A stretch of DNA of 64,000 nt, taken from the NCBI RefSeq assembly GCF_014837145.1, contig NZ_JACYFS010000001.1, forward strand, positions 1,240,001-1,304,000. Direction: 5' to 3'. The notes under the pieces are model-generated. The model saw only the letters and a program-made list of their open reading frames with translations, did no database searches and was not told where the DNA came from. The position numbers and the translations under genes were made by a program. Source of the DNA: Chryseobacterium caseinilyticum (GTDB taxonomy: Bacteria > Bacteroidota > Bacteroidia > Flavobacteriales > Weeksellaceae). Shown piece by piece: positions 43,500 to 53,170 of this stretch. Each line of letters opens with the position of its first letter. The first letter of the stretch is position 1.

Positions 43500-43988
43500 A
43501 TGAGCTTCGAAAAAGAATTTTTAGAACGTATCGAAAAACATAAAGGAATCATTTTTAAGATTTCGAAAATGTACATGGACGATTCTGACGACCGCGCAGA
43601 TCTTTTTCAGGAAATTATATTTCAGGTGTGGAAGGCTTATCCGAAATTCCGTGGCGAGTCTGAATTTTCAACGTGGCTTTATAGAATTGCCTTGAACACG
43701 GCAATTGTGTTTTTAAAATCAGAAAAGAAAAGAAGTTTTATTGGAAATGAGGATTTTTCAAATTATAAAATTATTCAGGACGAATACGACCTAGAAAATG
43801 AAGAAAAACTCAGCAAAATGTACACAGCAATCAGTCAGCTGAATGCTATCGACAAAGCTTTTATTTTTTATTATCTCGAAGATTTTTCCGGAAAGCAGAT
43901 TGCCGACCAGATGGGAATTTCAGAAGGAAATGTAAGGGTAAAAATGAACAGAGCGAAGAATAAATTAAAAGAAATTTTATCCAATTAG
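43500..43988 (+). CDS. ECF-type RNA polymerase sigma factor
   Basis: 162 residues. Region 2 (DDRADLFQEIIFQVWKAYPKFRGESEFSTWLYRIALNTA) and region 4 (IDKAFIFYYLEDFSGKQIADQMGISEGNVRVKMNRAKNKL) are both clear. The linker is short. The gene downstream encodes a four-span membrane protein that probably regulates it. The spacing between them (71 nt) is compatible with an operon. Confidence 0.92.
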   Translation: MSFEKEFLERIEKHKGIIFKISKMYMDDSDDRADLFQEIIFQVWKAYPKFRGESEFSTWLYRIALNTAIVFLKSEKKRSFIGNEDFSNYKIIQDEYDLENEEKLSKMYTAISQLNAIDKAFIFYYLEDFSGKQIADQMGISEGNVRVKMNRAKNKLKEILSN

Positions 43989-44059
43989 TTTCGGGATGCG
44001 GGATGTGGGTTACGCAAAGAATCTCAAAAATCGAAACTTTTAACTAATAAAGAAGTATT

Positions 44060-44650
44060 ATGAATATCGACGACCTTAAAGATACGTGGAACAGAGAAAA
44101 CCTTGAAGCCACACCCGAAATAAGCACCGAGCAGAGAAAATCGATGAACCTTCCTTTGGAAAAGATGCGTAAAAATATGCGTGGAGAATTCTGGTCTACC
44201 GTTGGAATTTTCGTTTTTGCTTTTGCTTTGATGGCGGTGAGTCCGGCTCCTTTTAAATTTAATTTTTACGTCAATTTGCTGCTTGTATCAATGCTTTTTG
44301 TAACCGTTTTTTATTTCAGCAAGTTTTTTAAACTGTATAAGGAAATGGGAAATCCCGCACTCAACACTTACGACGGACTGAAGGATCTTCTGCATCAGCT
44401 TGAGCTTAACAAACAGTATTACATGTCATTTTACGTCGCATTTGCACCGTTTATTGTCTGTGAAATGATTATTGTTTTAGAGTTCATCCCAAGAGCGGTT
44501 CCTTTAAGCAATATCAAAATTGCTTCAATATCAATTGGCACCTTAGTGGCAGGAATTTTTGCTTTATTTTATCTTGGAAAATGGTGGTTTCAAAGATTTT
44601 ACGGCAAAAATATCGACATCATAAAAAATTTAGTGAATGACTTAAAATAA
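44060..44650 (+). CDS. Membrane protein paired with the ECF sigma factor
   Basis: 196 residues. The N-terminal 55 residues are cytoplasmic and charged (MNIDDLKDTWNRENLEATPEI), a pattern seen in flavobacterial proteins next to ECF sigma factors. Four membrane helices follow (about 60-78, 80-98, 125-145 and 153-170). It is likely an anti-sigma factor, although no standard anti-sigma motif is seen. Confidence 0.75.
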   Translation: MNIDDLKDTWNRENLEATPEISTEQRKSMNLPLEKMRKNMRGEFWSTVGIFVFAFALMAVSPAPFKFNFYVNLLLVSMLFVTVFYFSKFFKLYKEMGNPALNTYDGLKDLLHQLELNKQYYMSFYVAFAPFIVCEMIIVLEFIPRAVPLSNIKIASISIGTLVAGIFALFYLGKWWFQRFYGKNIDIIKNLVNDLK

Positions 44651-44657
44651 ATAAAAT

Positions 44658-44694
44658 AAAATCGGCAACCCTCATGGATCGCCGATTTTTTTTA
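44658..44694. terminator. Bidirectional terminator between convergent genes
   Basis: AAATCGGC (44659-44666) pairs with GCCGATTT (44681-44688), with an A-run before and a T-run after, so it can act in both directions. Confidence 0.75.
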
Positions 44695-44725
44695 TTTCAA
44701 GCTCGCCAAAGAATTAACCTCAATC

Positions 44726-46261
44726 TCAAATGCCTGCTTTCTCTTTCTCAATCTCAGCTTTCACCCATTCCAGCTGTGGATCTTCTTTATTCAAGGTACT
44801 TTCAAAAGAATTTAAAATTTCAACGTTTGGAGTAACGCCTTTTTTCGTATTTGTGAAATCAATATTGGGCTGTATAAAAAGTACACCGATCGGAAGCTGA
44901 AGTTTGGAATTGGGTAAACTTTGGTAAGAATAGAATCCCGCAACCGTTCCATCGTTTGCACCACCTGTTTCTTCGCCCACCAAAATCGCGCGCTTGTCAT
45001 TTTTAAGTTTAGAAGTGATTATTGATGATGCTGAAAAACTTCCGCCATTAATCAAAACATATACTTTCCCTTGAAAAGCAGTTTCTTTAGGCTTTGTTTC
45101 CTTGCTGTGTTTCATGCTGTAGTATGCTTTTCCGTCCTTGCCTTTTTTTCCTACGAAAAGCTGTCTGGTAAAAATAAACGGTGCCATAATCCCTTTAACA
45201 AGATAACCGATCGGACTGGTTTTTCTGAAATAATTGGTCTTCAGCGGACTGTATTTTGAAGTCATTTCAGGTTTATTGACCAGCTTAAAAGGCTCTTTAG
45301 CCAAATAAGAATACAGATTATTGATTTCTGAAAGTGAACCGCCGTAGTTTTCACGAACATCAATCACCAGATGCGTTGCTTTTTTATCTTTAATTTTCTG
45401 AAAAGTTTCCCTGTAAAACCGTTCTGAATATGATTTGGAAAAACTCTTCACTTTAATGTAAGCAATCGTGCTGTCCTGATCTAAATATTTAAAACTTCTG
45501 TTGTAGGAATCTGTTGCTGCAACATAATCATTGGTGCGTTTTTCTGTATTTCCTTTTTTCTGTGCCTTGTCTTTCTCTTTGTCGGCTTCAGATTTAGATT
45601 CTCTGGTAAGATTTACGGTTTTGATGACATCTTCATATTTCGTTTCGATTTTTGCGCTGTCTAAAAAACCGTTTTCAGCAGAATAATAATTAAAAAAACT
45701 GTCTTTCAGATAGTAAGGATAGAACGTTGAATTATATCCGTCACTCGTCATCAGTTTTCTGTATTTCTTCATAAATTTTTCAACAGGAACATCATTAATA
45801 GCAAGAATTTCCGTCCCCGGAAGAATATTTTCAATGGAATCTTTATTAGTTAACACATAGAGTTTTTGATTTTCGACATAATAATCAAGTCTGCCAAACA
45901 ATCCTTTTTTATTTTTCATCGTCCGGATTTCTTTGCCGGAATATCTCTTACCCGGAATTCTCACTGCCAAATGCCCTTCTCTGATATCTGCAACAGCGGG
46001 CTGAATTTTAAAATAAAAATCTACAGGAGAAAGTGAATCTGTAATACTCAGTTTCAGGCTGTCGAATTTTTTGTTTAAATCTTTTTCAGAGACGTACCAA
46101 AACAGGTTCGGATGAAGTTCTTTCAGCTTTTTATAAGCGTAATCTACATCTTGTTTAAGTTTCTCAGGAGGAAGTTTGGTTTCCCGCTGACGGTTGTATT
46201 TCTGAACAGAATTGCAGGAAAATATGATGGTAAGAAGAGCCAGTAAAGAGAGTTTTTTCAA
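44726..46261 (-). CDS. S41 family peptidase, lipoprotein
   Basis: 511 residues. The signal peptide ends IIFSC with Cys16 as probable lipidation site, placing it at the cell envelope. A PDZ-like region is near residues 115-165 (ILPGTEILAINDVPVEKF). The C-terminal protease core has the Ser in NGGSFSASS, VIDVRENYGG and a conserved GEETGG. It resembles tricorn/CtpA-type proteases. A Lys-rich insertion (about 235-260) is unusual. Substrate unknown. Confidence 0.87.
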   Translation of the reverse strand: MKKLSLLALLTIIFSCNSVQKYNRQRETKLPPEKLKQDVDYAYKKLKELHPNLFWYVSEKDLNKKFDSLKLSITDSLSPVDFYFKIQPAVADIREGHLAVRIPGKRYSGKEIRTMKNKKGLFGRLDYYVENQKLYVLTNKDSIENILPGTEILAINDVPVEKFMKKYRKLMTSDGYNSTFYPYYLKDSFFNYYSAENGFLDSAKIETKYEDVIKTVNLTRESKSEADKEKDKAQKKGNTEKRTNDYVAATDSYNRSFKYLDQDSTIAYIKVKSFSKSYSERFYRETFQKIKDKKATHLVIDVRENYGGSLSEINNLYSYLAKEPFKLVNKPEMTSKYSPLKTNYFRKTSPIGYLVKGIMAPFIFTRQLFVGKKGKDGKAYYSMKHSKETKPKETAFQGKVYVLINGGSFSASSIITSKLKNDKRAILVGEETGGANDGTVAGFYSYQSLPNSKLQLPIGVLFIQPNIDFTNTKKGVTPNVEILNSFESTLNKEDPQLEWVKAEIEKEKAGI

Positions 46262-46328
46262 TTGTAAAAGTTTTTAGGATCTAAAAATAAAAAAGTTTTC
46301 ACAAAAAATTATGGCAAATAAAAAGTAA

Positions 46329-46362
46329 TTTGATTTTTAAACCGTTATTAAAGGTAGATTTG
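46329..46362 (+). promoter_or_regulatory. Promoter of the MBL-fold gene
   Basis: TTTG at 46329-46332 and TAGATTTG at 46355-46362 with a 22-nt spacer, 27 nt before the ATG. Confidence 0.6.
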
Positions 46363-46389
46363 ATTTTTTTAACCGTTTAATTTTAAATT

Positions 46390-47481
46390 ATGCTCTATTT
46401 ATTGATTCTGATTTTAGCAATTGCAGGATTTGCCTATTACGTTTTATCGCAGGAAGTTTTCGGTGCAAAGCCTGAAGGAAAGCGACTGGAGAAAATGCTG
46501 TTGTCAAAAAATTACAAAAACGGACAGTTTCAAAATTTGAGCATAACACCCCAACTTGCAGATGGCCAAAGTATGCCGAAAGTGATGTTTAACTTTCTCT
46601 TCGGTACAAAAAATCCAGATCTGAAACCCAAAATCAATATTCCGTTTGTAGAAACTGATCTGAAAAATTTGAGTAAAGATGAAAATGTTTTTATCTGGTT
46701 TGGGCACTCATCATACTTTATACAGTTGAATGGTGTAAAGTTTCTTGTGGATCCTGTCTTCAGTAAATTCGGTTCGCCCTTTAAGTTTTTCAATAAAGTA
46801 TTTAATGGTTCAGATTTTTATACTTCTGATCTGATGCCGGAAATTGATTATCTTATTATCACACATGATCACTACGATCATCTGGATTATCCGACCGTAA
46901 AAAGTTTAAAAAACAAAGTAAAACAGGTTATTCTTCCGCTGGGCGTAGGTTCGCATCTTGAAAAATGGGGTTACAGTGAAGAACAGCTTTTGGAGGAAGA
47001 CTGGGGCGGCAGTTTTGTTCTGAAAAACAATCTACAGATTACATTTACACCTGCACGACATTTTTCAGGACGAAAATTCAGCAGAAACAATACCCTGTGG
47101 TCATCGTTTGTCCTTCAAAGTTCAGATAAGAAACTATTTTTAGGCGGAGACAGCGGCTACGACAGCCATTTTAAAATGATTGGTGAAAAATACGGACCTT
47201 TTGATTTTGCCATCCTTGAAAACGGGCAGTATAACGAAGCCTGGAAGTATATTCATGCTTTGCCGGAAGATGTTATTCAGGCTTCGGAAGATTTGAAGGC
47301 GCAGAAAATAATTCCTGTACACTCAGCAAAATTTGCTTTGGCGTTACATGCCTGGAATGAGCCTTTAAAGAAAGTTTCAGCATTTGCACAGGAAAAAAAT
47401 CTGTCGGTTCTCACACCGAAAATCGGACAGATTTTAAATTTAGATAAAGAAAACAACCCTTTCGAAAAGTGGTGGGAATAG
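46390..47481 (+). CDS. MBL-fold metallo-hydrolase (UlaG/NAPE-PLD-like)
   Basis: 363 residues. The metal motif HDHYDHLD is at 159-166, preceded by FGHSSYFIQ and LVDPVFS. A third set of ligands lies at ARHFSGR and GGDSGYD. One N-terminal hydrophobic segment (residues 1-20) anchors it to the inner membrane. The group includes lactonases and phospholipase D-like hydrolases; substrate unknown. Its stop lies 1 nt from the convergent GNAT stop. Confidence 0.88.
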   Translation: MLYLLILILAIAGFAYYVLSQEVFGAKPEGKRLEKMLLSKNYKNGQFQNLSITPQLADGQSMPKVMFNFLFGTKNPDLKPKINIPFVETDLKNLSKDENVFIWFGHSSYFIQLNGVKFLVDPVFSKFGSPFKFFNKVFNGSDFYTSDLMPEIDYLIITHDHYDHLDYPTVKSLKNKVKQVILPLGVGSHLEKWGYSEEQLLEEDWGGSFVLKNNLQITFTPARHFSGRKFSRNNTLWSSFVLQSSDKKLFLGGDSGYDSHFKMIGEKYGPFDFAILENGQYNEAWKYIHALPEDVIQASEDLKAQKIIPVHSAKFALALHAWNEPLKKVSAFAQEKNLSVLTPKIGQILNLDKENNPFEKWWE

Positions 47482-47482
47482 G

Positions 47483-47770
47483 CTAATCATGCCAAATCCC
47501 CTTATATCTTTTTGGATGGTTTTCGAGCTGCTGTCTCACGAAATCACACTCAGGATCAATCATATAATCTTTTTCTTCGGCAAAGCGCACAAGCTCGTCA
47601 AGCAGTAATTTAGCATAACCCTGACCTTCACGCTCGGGGTTTATTTTTGTGTAATAAACATTGATGAGCCTTCCGTCTACGGCAATTGACATGTAACCAA
47701 CTTTCTCGCCGTCTTTAAACATTTGAAGTTCATCCTGATATTCTGATATTTTGAACTGTACATTATCCAT
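47483..47770 (-). CDS. Small GNAT-fold acetyltransferase (YjdJ-like)
   Basis: 95 residues, the short GNAT type in which only the acetyl-CoA half remains: VYYTKINPEREGQGYAKLLLDE holds the R-x2-G-x-G/A loop, followed by CDFVRQQLENHP. Substrate unknown; proteins of this group often occur as stand-alone genes. Confidence 0.88.
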   Translation of the reverse strand: MDNVQFKISEYQDELQMFKDGEKVGYMSIAVDGRLINVYYTKINPEREGQGYAKLLLDELVRFAEEKDYMIDPECDFVRQQLENHPKRYKGIWHD

Positions 47771-47883
47771 AATTTCTGATATTTTTAATTAGACTTCATT
47801 TATTTTTTCAAAATAATTTCAACTTTGATTTCCTTAAAATTACAAAATTTAAATTAAAACTAAACTTTTTAAAAACAAAAAAA

Positions 47884-49176
47884 CTAAATATCCTCCGGTG
47901 TTTCCTCAATTTTTGTTGCCAGAATTTTATCTACACGGTTGCCGTCTTTGTCGACAATTTCAAGGCTGAGATTACCCACTCTTATAACATCACCCGTCTT
48001 GGGAATACCTTCAGATTCATTAAAAAACAAACCGGAAACACTGATAAACTGAGTTTCAATTTCTTCATCCACTTCGGTTTCAAAATATTTTTTAAAATCA
48101 TAAATGGTGCATTTGCCGTCTATCAGCCACGAATTTTCACTGCGCTGAATAATTTCCGGTTCGGTGTCCATTTCATGTGTGACGGTTCCTACCAAATCGT
48201 CCAGAATATCATTTAAAGTTACAATTCCTTTGGTGTTTCCGAATTCATCAATCACGACTGCAATATGAGATTTTGAATCCTGAAAACTCTGCAAGAGAGG
48301 ATAAATAAAAGAATTTTCACTTACAAAAATAGTTTTGTTCACATGATCTGCAAGCGCAAATCCGTCATCACAAAAATCAAAAAGATCTTTCATCTTCACA
48401 ATTCCTACAATCTGATCGATATTGCCATTTTCCGTAACCGGATAGGTGGAAAATGAGGCGTTTTTAATTTTCTGTTTTACAGTGTTGCAGTCATCCAGCA
48501 AATCCAGAGCAATAATTTTCGTCCGGTGCGTCACAATTGAATTTACCTTTCTGTTTCCCAGATCAAAGGCATTTCTGAGGATGTCGTGTTCTTTATCTTC
48601 AATCACTCCGCCTTCACTCCCTTCTTTTATTAACGATTTAATTTCCTCTTCGGTAATGGTCTCCTTCTGATCATTATAGATACCGAAAATTTTCAGGAAG
48701 AAATTGTTAGTGACCGTCAGAAGCCAGACAAAAGGAGAAGCGATGGCAGAAAGCAAGTACATTGGTTTCGCAATGAACATTGAAATTTTTTCAGGAAATT
48801 TAAGCCCGAGACGTTTTGGAATCAGCTCGCCAAAAACGATGGAAATAAAAGTAATGATGAAGACAACCAGAAAAGAGGCTATACCATGCACATAATCTGC
48901 GCTGATTCTGAAATGTAAAATCTGTTTTTCAAGATCAGCAATCAGTTTATCTCCGGAAAAGATACCGATGAGAATTCCGGTTAAAGTGATTCCAATCTGA
49001 ACGGTTGAAAGAAATTTATTTGGATTTCCGGCAAGCCTTAATGCGGTTTTAGCATTTGAAAAGCCTCTTTTGGAAGCCGTTTCAAGTTTATATTTTTTGG
49101 AAGAGACCAATGCCATTTCCGACATTGAAAAAATTCCGTTGACAATAATCAACGCAATGATGATGAAAATTTCCAT
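47884..49176 (-). CDS. CNNM/CorC-type transporter-associated protein (hemolysin family)
   Basis: 430 residues. An N-terminal DUF21 membrane domain with four helices covers about 1-150 (MEIFIIIALIIVNGIFSMSEMAL). Two CBS modules follow (about 205-330). A C-terminal CorC/HlyC domain is at about 340-425 (NSWLIDGKCTIYDFKKYFE). Members are implicated in magnesium or cobalt efflux. Cytoplasmic CBS domains would sense nucleotides. Single-gene unit. Confidence 0.92.
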   Translation of the reverse strand: MEIFIIIALIIVNGIFSMSEMALVSSKKYKLETASKRGFSNAKTALRLAGNPNKFLSTVQIGITLTGILIGIFSGDKLIADLEKQILHFRISADYVHGIASFLVVFIITFISIVFGELIPKRLGLKFPEKISMFIAKPMYLLSAIASPFVWLLTVTNNFFLKIFGIYNDQKETITEEEIKSLIKEGSEGGVIEDKEHDILRNAFDLGNRKVNSIVTHRTKIIALDLLDDCNTVKQKIKNASFSTYPVTENGNIDQIVGIVKMKDLFDFCDDGFALADHVNKTIFVSENSFIYPLLQSFQDSKSHIAVVIDEFGNTKGIVTLNDILDDLVGTVTHEMDTEPEIIQRSENSWLIDGKCTIYDFKKYFETEVDEEIETQFISVSGLFFNESEGIPKTGDVIRVGNLSLEIVDKDGNRVDKILATKIEETPEDI

Positions 49177-49329
49177 ATTCTAAAGTGAGGTGTTTTATAA
49201 AAGTACAAAAACTAAAGAAAAAAGGATGCCCTTTATGATTGAAATTAAAAATATAATGTTTAATAATTATTCATCTTCACCACCGTGCAGTATCAGAAAA
49301 AAAATCGGAATTTTGAGCCCGTAAAAACA

Positions 49330-50520
49330 ATGCTGATGCTTACAGAGAAAAACAAATTTATTGCGACAGTTCTGGCCTTCGCGGTAATTCCCATGTCTGG
49401 TCTTGCGACCGATATTTATTTACCTAGTATGCCGAGCATGGCGAGAGATCTCCATCTTCCCGAAAGTAGCATCCAGCTTACACTTTCACTTTTTCTGATC
49501 AGCTACGGCGTGACGCAGTTTTTTGCAGGAAGCGTTGTAGATTCTTTCGGTCGGTACAGAATTACACTTATTTCGCTTGCTCTTTTTGTGATCTCGTTTC
49601 TGATTACGGCTAATACAGGAAATATTTATGTGATTTACGCGATGAGAATTCTTCAGGGTGTACTTTCCGGTTTCGCGGTGGTTGCCAAAAGAGCTTTTTT
49701 TGTGGACGTATATGAAGGTGATGAGCGGAAACATTATCTCAGCATCATGACGATTGTATGGTCTGTAGGCCCCATCATTGCTCCGTTTATCGGTGGTTAT
49801 CTGCAGAGTATTTTCGGCTGGGAATCCAATTTTTATGTACTGGCGGGTTACAGTTTTATCCTTTTGATCTCTGAATATTTTTTCTCCGGTGAAACTTTAA
49901 AAATGAAAAAAGTTTTAAGTTTAAATCTGCTGAAAAAAGAATACAGCATGATGTTCAGAGCCAAAGATTTCTTCTATGGAATGCTGATGTGCGGCCTGAG
50001 TTATTCGATGATTATGTTTTTTAATCTGTGTGGTTCCTTCATCATCGAGCACAAAATGGGATATTCTGAAGTGGTTGCCGGTTACGTTTCACTGATTTTA
50101 GGTTTTGCCTGGATGCTTGGTGGCTTTATCGGTAAAGCGCTGATCAACAAAGCGTTTTTACCCAAGCTTAGGATTGCCAATTTTCTACAGATCGCTTTAA
50201 TTGGAATGATGATTTTAGCATCCTTTTTTCTGAACAACATCTACAGTCTCGTTGCTTTTGCATTTGTAATTCATGTGACGGCAGGATTTATCTTTAATAA
50301 TTATTTCTCGTACTGCATCGGGAGATTTCCCAATTCTGCGGGAATTGCAGGCGGTCTCACAGGCGGAATGGCTTTCATCATCACTTCCGCCATCAGCTAC
50401 GGAATTGTCGCCATCCTGAAACCTGAAGTTCAGCTCGACGTTGCAGAAGGTTATCTGGTGATGGGTATTTTGGGGCTTTTGGTTTTAACATTGATTCAGT
50501 TCAGAAAGGCACATATTTGA
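49330..50520 (+). CDS. MFS transporter, Bcr/CflA drug-resistance type
   Basis: About 396 residues from the ATG at 49330. A GTG at 49285 would add 15 polar residues unlike the family, so it is not used. Twelve membrane helices are apparent. The first periplasmic loop motif ATDIYLPSMPSMARDLH and the DSFGRYR motif A remnant are typical of the Bcr/CflA proton-drug antiporters. Substrate unknown. Possible in-frame ATG at 49336 as well. Confidence 0.88.
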   Translation: MLMLTEKNKFIATVLAFAVIPMSGLATDIYLPSMPSMARDLHLPESSIQLTLSLFLISYGVTQFFAGSVVDSFGRYRITLISLALFVISFLITANTGNIYVIYAMRILQGVLSGFAVVAKRAFFVDVYEGDERKHYLSIMTIVWSVGPIIAPFIGGYLQSIFGWESNFYVLAGYSFILLISEYFFSGETLKMKKVLSLNLLKKEYSMMFRAKDFFYGMLMCGLSYSMIMFFNLCGSFIIEHKMGYSEVVAGYVSLILGFAWMLGGFIGKALINKAFLPKLRIANFLQIALIGMMILASFFLNNIYSLVAFAFVIHVTAGFIFNNYFSYCIGRFPNSAGIAGGLTGGMAFIITSAISYGIVAILKPEVQLDVAEGYLVMGILGLLVLTLIQFRKAHI

Positions 50521-50530
50521 TTTCTGAGCA

Positions 50531-50566
50531 TAAAAAAAGCTGCCAACAGGCAGCTGTAATATTTTT
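50531..50566. terminator. Bidirectional terminator
   Basis: AGCTGCC (50538-50544) / GGCAGCT (50549-50555), A-run before it, interrupted T-run after. It serves the MFS gene and, better, the minus-strand acidic gene. Confidence 0.75.
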
Positions 50567-50579
50567 TGTGGAGTTGTTC

Positions 50580-50819
50580 TTATTCTTCCTCTTCTTCGTC
50601 GTACTTAGCCAACTCTTCGTCGCACCATTTGAACGCAGCTTCTACAACCTTAGTCGCTTCATCTGCCATCGATTCTTCATCATCGCCTTCCAAATCATCT
50701 AACCACTCAACCTCTTCTTCTTCAACGTTTAAGATAAATCTTGGATACTCTGTATGAACCACGAATAAATCTTCTGGAAATTCCGAATTGTCTGCTAATA
50801 AAAACTTTGGTAATTTCAT
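50580..50819 (-). CDS. Small acidic protein
   Basis: About 79 residues from the ATG at 50819. The longer frame starts inside the promoter, since a -7 element lies 24 nt upstream of this ATG. It opens KLPKFLLADNSEFPEDLFVVHTEYPRF and becomes extremely acidic (VEEEEVEWLDDLEGDDEESM, ending DEEEEE). It is a conserved-looking flavobacterial orphan; function unknown. Confidence 0.75.
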   Translation of the reverse strand: MKLPKFLLADNSEFPEDLFVVHTEYPRFILNVEEEEVEWLDDLEGDDEESMADEATKVVEAAFKWCDEELAKYDEEEEE

Positions 50820-50843
50820 TTTTTGTAATGTTTTAACTTTAAT

Positions 50844-50851
50844 CAAAGATA
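50844..50851 (-). promoter_or_regulatory. -7 element of the acidic small gene
   Basis: It reads TATCTTTG on the minus strand, 24 nt before the ATG at 50819. It overlaps the alternative upstream start at 50846, which argues against that start. Confidence 0.6.
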
Positions 50852-50857
50852 ATAAAA

Positions 50858-52174
50858 TTATTGAAACTTATTCTTTCTGATCTTAATTTTTTCTAAAACT
50901 TTATGTTGTGTTAACGTTGTTTTTTTCAGCGTGTCTTCTGCCTTGGAGGTGAGATCAATATCCGAATTTACGGTACTTATGAGCTCAGCAATCTGTACTT
51001 CATCAAGTTTTTCAACATCTTTCACATAAAACAGCAGTCTTGTATTTTCAAGTTTTTCCTGTTTCAGAAACCGAGTAATTTCTTTTCGGTTTTCAAGATA
51101 ATCTCCTTTGGAAAGCCAGGTAAACAAACCACCAGACATTATACTCAAAAATCCCAAAGCATAAGTTTTAATATTAAATATTTCAAATAATTTTTTAAAA
51201 TAAACCAGCCAGATCGGATATGAAAAAGGAGCCAACAAACGATAATCAAGCGGTGTAATCCAATAAAAATATTGTATAAAAAATGAACATATAATACCGC
51301 TAGTACCGATTAATAAGAGAAAAATTTCAGTTTCAGAATGTCTTTTAGTAAAAAACAGATAAAGCATTAACAAAATATTTACAGCCCCAATTCCATAAAT
51401 GGCGAAATTAATTTTTCCTCCACCAGGATCTGCTATATGAATGAAAGGATTAAAAGAAGTCGCAAGTCCCTGAAAAAACTCCGGCAGTAATTTGGACGTT
51501 GGATTGAGCCCGATTTCTAAGGCTTCATTAATATAATTTGAGTTAAAGTAATCTATAAACAAAAATTTATATCCGATGATAAAAACAAGACCAATAAATG
51601 CTGAAACAATAAAGGTTTTCGCATAATTTCTCTTCCAGAAAATCAATCCGAAAAGTCCGGTTCCTCCAATAAAAAACAAAGAACTGTATCTGATATTATA
51701 CAAAGTAATCAGCGATATTGACAAGTAAAAAACGGCTTTTCCGCCAGAAATTTTTCCGTTTATAATCTGATGTGCACAATAAAAAAAGAGGAATACAAAC
51801 GGCAAAATCAGTGCTTCACTCATTGTGAAGGAAAAGATAGAAAGGAAACTGAAGAGTGAGGAAATCACCACCGTTTCCCTGAAAAAAAATTTCTTTTTCC
51901 ACGCAAACAATATGATGAAGAGAAACGAAACAATTCCGACAATTTTACTCGCCCAGAATTCATCAGTTCCAAAAAGCGTAAAAAACCTGATGGATAAAGG
52001 ATAACCTAGTGGCGTAGTCGTATTATCCATTTCCGGCAAAACATGGGCAAACCGCATATACCGGATCGAATCTGGGTTCACCCTGCCCTTCTCGTTCAGT
52101 AAAAAACGCAAAATGGTCATCACTAAAGTAATGATGACCATTGATATCTGAACATTTCTTTCCTTAAAATTCAT
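50858..52174 (-). CDS. Polytopic membrane protein, GT-C-like
   Basis: 438 residues with about eleven to twelve hydrophobic segments, ending in a soluble tail of about 85 residues. The first loop contains an acidic NPDSIRYMRFAHVLPEMDN and TTPLGYP, like the catalytic first loop of GT-C glycosyltransferases that use lipid-linked sugars. No closer family is recognised, and a transporter cannot be ruled out. Probably an envelope glycan enzyme. Confidence 0.6.
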   Translation of the reverse strand: MNFKERNVQISMVIITLVMTILRFLLNEKGRVNPDSIRYMRFAHVLPEMDNTTTPLGYPLSIRFFTLFGTDEFWASKIVGIVSFLFIILFAWKKKFFFRETVVISSLFSFLSIFSFTMSEALILPFVFLFFYCAHQIINGKISGGKAVFYLSISLITLYNIRYSSLFFIGGTGLFGLIFWKRNYAKTFIVSAFIGLVFIIGYKFLFIDYFNSNYINEALEIGLNPTSKLLPEFFQGLATSFNPFIHIADPGGGKINFAIYGIGAVNILLMLYLFFTKRHSETEIFLLLIGTSGIICSFFIQYFYWITPLDYRLLAPFSYPIWLVYFKKLFEIFNIKTYALGFLSIMSGGLFTWLSKGDYLENRKEITRFLKQEKLENTRLLFYVKDVEKLDEVQIAELISTVNSDIDLTSKAEDTLKKTTLTQHKVLEKIKIRKNKFQ

Positions 52175-52276
52175 GAGATGTGAAATTAGTGAATTTTGCT
52201 ATGCAAGTCAATTTTCTTCGAAGTGAATTTATAATAATGCTAAAATTCACATTTGACTTATTCACAATTCACTTTC

Positions 52277-53170
52277 TTACTTCGCAAACATTTTCGCCAC
52301 TTTCTCAGCTTTTTTGCTTTCAGAATAATCATAAAAACCTTCACCTGATTTCACTCCTAATTTCCCTGCCATCACCATGTTTACCAATAAAGGATTTGGT
52401 GCATATTTAGGATTTTTGAAGCCGTCGTACATTACATTTAAAATTGCCAGACAAACATCAAGTCCAATAAAATCTGCCAACTGAAGCGGTCCCATCGGAT
52501 GAGCCATTCCAAGTTTCATCACCGTATCAATTTCTTCAACGCCCGCAACGCCGTTGTACAAAGTTTCGATAGATTCGTTGATCATAGGCATCAAAATTCT
52601 GTTCGCCACAAAACCTGGATAATCGTTTACCTCAACAGGTACTTTTCCTAAAGTTTTGCTCATTTCGTAGATAGAATCAAAAGTTTCTTTAGAAGTAGAA
52701 TACCCTTTAATGATCTCTACCAGTTTCATAATCGGAACCGGATTCATAAAGTGCATCCCAATTACTTTGTCTGCTCTTTTTGTAGCGGCAGCAATTTTAG
52801 TAATAGAAATAGAAGAAGTGTTTGTAGACAAAATGCAGTTTTCGGGAGCGAATTCGTCCATCTGAGCGAAGATTTTCAGCTTCAGATCCTGATTTTCAGT
52901 TGCGGCTTCCACTACAAGATCAGCATCAGTTACAGCGTTTTTTAACTCCGTAAAAGTTGTAATATTTCCTAAAGTTTCAGCCTTTTGGTCTTCCGTAAGA
53001 TTTCCTTTTGCAATAATTCTGTCAAGATTGGTGGTTATCGTTTTTAAACCTTTATCTAAAGCATCCTGAGAAACATCTACAAGATTTACTTTGAAACCGC
53101 TTTGAGCGAAAGTGTGTGCAATACCGTTCCCCATGGTTCCTGCACCGATAACTACAATGTTTTTGATCAT
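52277..53170 (-). CDS. 3-hydroxybutyryl-CoA dehydrogenase
   Basis: 297 residues. The NAD motif GAGTMGNGIA opens the protein and VIGMHFMNPVPIMKLVEII carries the catalytic His. The C-terminal domain shows the usual NRILMPMINESIETL helix. It reduces acetoacetyl-CoA or oxidises 3-hydroxyacyl-CoA in fatty acid or PHB-type metabolism. Its ATG overlaps the stop of the upstream secreted-protein gene (ATGA), so translation may be coupled. Confidence 0.93.
   Translation of the reverse strand: MIKNIVVIGAGTMGNGIAHTFAQSGFKVNLVDVSQDALDKGLKTITTNLDRIIAKGNLTEDQKAETLGNITTFTELKNAVTDADLVVEAATENQDLKLKIFAQMDEFAPENCILSTNTSSISITKIAAATKRADKVIGMHFMNPVPIMKLVEIIKGYSTSKETFDSIYEMSKTLGKVPVEVNDYPGFVANRILMPMINESIETLYNGVAGVEEIDTVMKLGMAHPMGPLQLADFIGLDVCLAILNVMYDGFKNPKYAPNPLLVNMVMAGKLGVKSGEGFYDYSESKKAEKVAKMFAK

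Noticed and set aside
50517..50757. Ser-rich and Phe-rich plus-strand frames opposite the acidic small gene
   Set aside because: They are the complementary strand of GAA/GAT-rich codons and have no independent support.
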